Shown one piece after another: positions 61,618 to 64,000 of a stretch of 64,000 nucleotides of DNA. Within the stretch, counting starts at the first letter, position 1; the number at the start of each line of letters is the position of its first letter. The notes below the pieces were generated by a model. The model was not told the origin of the DNA, made no database searches, and saw only the letters and a program-made list of their open reading frames with translations. This stretch comes from Shimia biformata (GTDB lineage: Bacteria; Pseudomonadota; Alphaproteobacteria; Rhodobacterales; Rhodobacteraceae), in contig NZ_JAFEJK010000001.1 of NCBI RefSeq assembly GCF_016888515.1, positions 2,711,116-2,775,115 of the forward strand. The letters run 5' to 3'. The position numbers and the translations under genes are program-made.

Positions 61618-64000
61618 TCGGCATGGTAGATTGGGCCGCCGATCGCGCGCGGATGGTGCTGGCGTTTATCGCGCTCTCGCTGCTGGTGGGCGGATACGCC
61701 TACTGGAACCTGCCCAAAGAAGGTGAGCCGGACATTCAAATTCCGGCTCTTTTCGTTTCGGTGCCCTTCCCCGGCATCTCGGCGGTCGACAGTGAATCTC
61801 TGCTGGTCCGGCCAATGGAGACCGAGCTTTCGGATCTCGACGGGCTGAAGACAATGCGGTCCACCGCCGCGGAAGGCTATGCCGGGCTGTTCCTTGAGTT
61901 CGAGTTCGGCTGGGACAAGTCCAAAGTCATGGCGGACGTGCGCGAGGCGATGAACACCGCCGAGGGCCAGTTCCCGGACGGGTTTGAAAAATATACGATC
62001 AACGAGATCAATTTCTCGGAATTCCCGATCATCATCGTGAACCTGACTGGCGACGTGCCGGAACGCACGATGGCGCAGGTCGCCAAGAAGTTGCAGGACC
62101 GTCTTGAAGGTCTTGATGCGGTGCTTGAGGCCGGGATTGCCGGCAACCGCGACGAGATGGTCGAGGTCATTATCGACCCGCTGCGCCTTGAGGCCTATAA
62201 CGTCACGGCCGGAGAGCTGATCACCGTTGTCCAGAACAACAACCAGCTGATCGCCGCTGGCGAGATCGAGACATCAAGCGGCAAGTTCGCGGTCAAGATC
62301 CCATCCTCTTTCAGCGAAGCGCGCGACATCTACACCCTTCCGGTCAAGACAAACGGCGACCGTGTGGTCACGCTGGGCGATCTTGCGGAAATCAACCTGA
62401 CCTTCGAAGACCGCAAGGGCACCGCCCGTTTCAACGGTGAGAACACGGTCGCGCTGCAGGTCGTCAAGCGCAAGGGGTTCAACCTGATCGGCACCGCCGA
62501 ACTGGTGAAACAAGAGGTCGACAAGGCCGCCGCCGACTGGCCGGACGAGTTGAAGGCCGCCGTCGAAGTCGGCACCTCGAACGACCAGAGCCGCATCGTC
62601 GGCTCTATGGTCAGCCAGCTTGAGGGTTCGGTTCTGACCGCCATCGCGCTGGTGATGATCGTCGTGCTGGCGGCGCTTGGTAGCCGGGCCGCGCTGCTGG
62701 TCGGCTTTGCCATCCCGACCTCGTTCCTGTTGTGTTTCGCGCTGCTGGCGGCCATGGACATCACCATTTCCAACATCGTGATGTTCGGCCTGATCCTTGC
62801 CGTGGGGATGCTGGTCGACGGGGCCATTGTTGTCGTCGAATACGCCGACAAGCGGATCGAGGAAGGCACCGGCCCCATGCATGCCTATGTCGAGGCCGCC
62901 AAGCGCATGTTCTGGCCCATCGTATCCTCGACCGCGACCACGCTCTGCGCCTTCCTGCCGATGCTGTTCTGGCCCGGTGTGCCGGGTGAGTTCATGGGGA
63001 TGCTGCCCGTCACGCTGATCTTCGTTTTGTCGGCCTCTCTGGTTGTGGCACTGATCTATCTGCCGGTCCTGGGCGGCGTCTCGGGCCGCCTCAGCCGCAA
63101 GTTCCACGTCGCTTCGGAATGGCTGCGGGCGCATACACCCTGGTTCGTGCGCGCGGCGCTCGTGACACTTGCACTTTGGGCTCTATTTGTTGGCGCCATG
63201 ACCGGGATCAACCCCGACTATGTTCCCGCCATTGCCGTTGTACGCGCTTTCATTGCTGAGAACTGGTGGGCGTTTTTTGCCACTCCGGCACTTTACGCTT
63301 TGCAATTTTTGCCTTTCCTTCTGGCCGCCTTTGCCGCGTCCATAACGCTGGATGCAGCCCGGATCGAGCGTCGGCAAAAACGGATCAAATCCGGATTCCG
63401 CCTGTCGCCCTTTGGATGGTTCATCAAGCTGATCGCTGGCAACCCGATCATGCCTTTGGTGTCGATTGCCGCGGTCATCGCCTTCGTATTCGTTGTTTTC
63501 GGCTATTTCGGAGAGAACAACAAAGGCGTCGAGTTCTTCGTCGAATCCGAACCCGAACAGGCCATCGTCTATGTCCGCGCGCGCGGCAACCACAGCCTTG
63601 AGCAAAAGGATGCGCTGCTGAAACGCGCCGAGGAAATCGTGCTGCGCCATCCCGGTGTCCAGACCGCGTTTGCCTTTGCCGGCGAAGGCGGGCTGAACAG
63701 CAATACCGGCGGCGCCCAGGCCCCGAAGGACACGATTGGCCAGATCCAGCTTGAGACCATTCCGTGGGAAGACCGCCCCGACGCCCGCGAGGACTGGTTC
63801 ACCATTCCGGTGATCGGCTATACCGTCACCCGCGCCGTCAAGGACCTGGAGTGGGATGGCGACAAGGTCATCGACGAATTGACCGCCGAGCTTGAACAGC
63901 TGCCCGGCACCAAGATCGAAATCCTTGCCGCGTCGCGTGGGCCCGCATCGGCCAAACCGGTGCATCTGCGCGTCAAGGGCGATGACTGGGAAGACCTGTT
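61614..64000 (+). CDS. RND efflux pump, 3' end beyond window
   Basis: The AcrB/MexF-type inner-membrane pump, open from the ATG at 61614 to the last base (795 complete codons visible). Features are the N-terminal TM1 (MVLAFIALSLLVGGYAYWNLPKEGEPDI), the porter-domain FPGISAVDSE and the TM4 proton-relay segment GLILAVGMLVDGAIVVVEYADKR. The usual Asp-Asp pair here is Asp402-Gly403. Between TM6 and TM7 lie two extra hydrophobic stretches (about residues 511-531 and 552-580), described as a finding. It is translationally coupled to the adaptor. Substrate unknown. Confidence 0.93.
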   Translation, partial: MIGMVDWAADRARMVLAFIALSLLVGGYAYWNLPKEGEPDIQIPALFVSVPFPGISAVDSESLLVRPMETELSDLDGLKTMRSTAAEGYAGLFLEFEFGWDKSKVMADVREAMNTAEGQFPDGFEKYTINEINFSEFPIIIVNLTGDVPERTMAQVAKKLQDRLEGLDAVLEAGIAGNRDEMVEVIIDPLRLEAYNVTAGELITVVQNNNQLIAAGEIETSSGKFAVKIPSSFSEARDIYTLPVKTNGDRVVTLGDLAEINLTFEDRKGTARFNGENTVALQVVKRKGFNLIGTAELVKQEVDKAAADWPDELKAAVEVGTSNDQSRIVGSMVSQLEGSVLTAIALVMIVVLAALGSRAALLVGFAIPTSFLLCFALLAAMDITISNIVMFGLILAVGMLVDGAIVVVEYADKRIEEGTGPMHAYVEAAKRMFWPIVSSTATTLCAFLPMLFWPGVPGEFMGMLPVTLIFVLSASLVVALIYLPVLGGVSGRLSRKFHVASEWLRAHTPWFVRAALVTLALWALFVGAMTGINPDYVPAIAVVRAFIAENWWAFFATPALYALQFLPFLLAAFAASITLDAARIERRQKRIKSGFRLSPFGWFIKLIAGNPIMPLVSIAAVIAFVFVVFGYFGENNKGVEFFVESEPEQAIVYVRARGNHSLEQKDALLKRAEEIVLRHPGVQTAFAFAGEGGLNSNTGGAQAPKDTIGQIQLETIPWEDRPDAREDWFTIPVIGYTVTRAVKDLEWDGDKVIDELTAELEQLPGTKIEILAASRGPASAKPVHLRVKGDDWEDL

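Noticed and set aside
61614-64000. Pseudogene or non-coding tail after the RND adaptor
   Set aside because: Direct translation shows a continuous RND pump frame to the window edge; it simply lacks its stop within the window.

Overview
The window is a gene-dense, high-GC stretch of an alphaproteobacterial chromosome. It almost certainly comes from a marine member of the Rhodobacteraceae (Roseobacter group). The evidence is a complete RcGTA-type gene transfer agent cluster, a DddP-type DMSP lyase, the yajC-secD-secF/ccmABCDG arrangement and the overall gene content. The genus cannot be fixed from sequence reading alone. No stretch longer than about 300 bases lacks a gene; the longest gaps (20322-20578, 22961-23256) hold promoters, leaders and terminators. 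No rRNA, CRISPR array, insertion sequence, integrase or replication origin was seen.

Layout. 1-3.1 kb: the 3' part of pdhC (pyruvate dehydrogenase E2), a K+-channel-like protein, a 34-residue membrane peptide, cysE and a short DksA/TraR-type zinc-finger protein. 3.1-17.3 kb (minus strand): an intact gene transfer agent operon, orfg1 to orfg15 plus a downstream small gene, with terminase, portal, protease, capsid, neck, tail, tape measure, hub, peptidase and megatron. The genes are mostly coupled by overlapping stop and start codons. Its leader carries a sigma-70-like promoter followed by a terminator-like hairpin. 17.5-22.3 kb (minus): cell-wall and fatty-acid genes mltG, fabF, acpP, fabG and fabD. 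23.2-24.5 kb (plus): ribosomal operon rpsF-rpsR-rplI. 24.6-28.8 kb: a DUF1330 protein, aqpZ, tig, a porin and tRNA-Leu(UAG).

28.9-36.1 kb: the NAD(P)HX repair gene nnr, interrupted in frame by a large GC-rich palindrome; glnB-glnA for nitrogen assimilation; a DUF3445 protein; dddP, with all metal and catalytic residues present; and an alpha/beta-hydrolase-OsmC fusion. 36.1-43.4 kb: small exported proteins of unknown function, purB, two secreted proteins sharing a CxxGxVWD motif, a DUF2336 protein, an EamA permease, an LpxL-like acyltransferase lacking the usual acidic residue of its HX4D/E motif, and a DUF1223 protein. 43.6-47 kb: acnA and a ccdAB toxin-antitoxin pair.

47-53.9 kb (minus): a continuous run for membrane biogenesis. 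yajC-secD-secF (Sec translocon accessory) is followed by a TSUP permease, an Mth938-like protein and ccmABCD-ccmG (heme export for cytochrome c maturation). 54-60.2 kb: serS, a fatty-acid desaturase, and der-bamB-yfgM-like in the same order as in enterobacteria. 60.4-64 kb: an RND efflux pair (adaptor plus pump); the pump runs off the window and shows two extra hydrophobic segments.

Most of the window is ordinary core genome. The parts that merit a second look are the GTA leader, the palindrome inside nnr, dddP, the altered acyltransferase motif, the RND pump topology and the rpsF leader structure.
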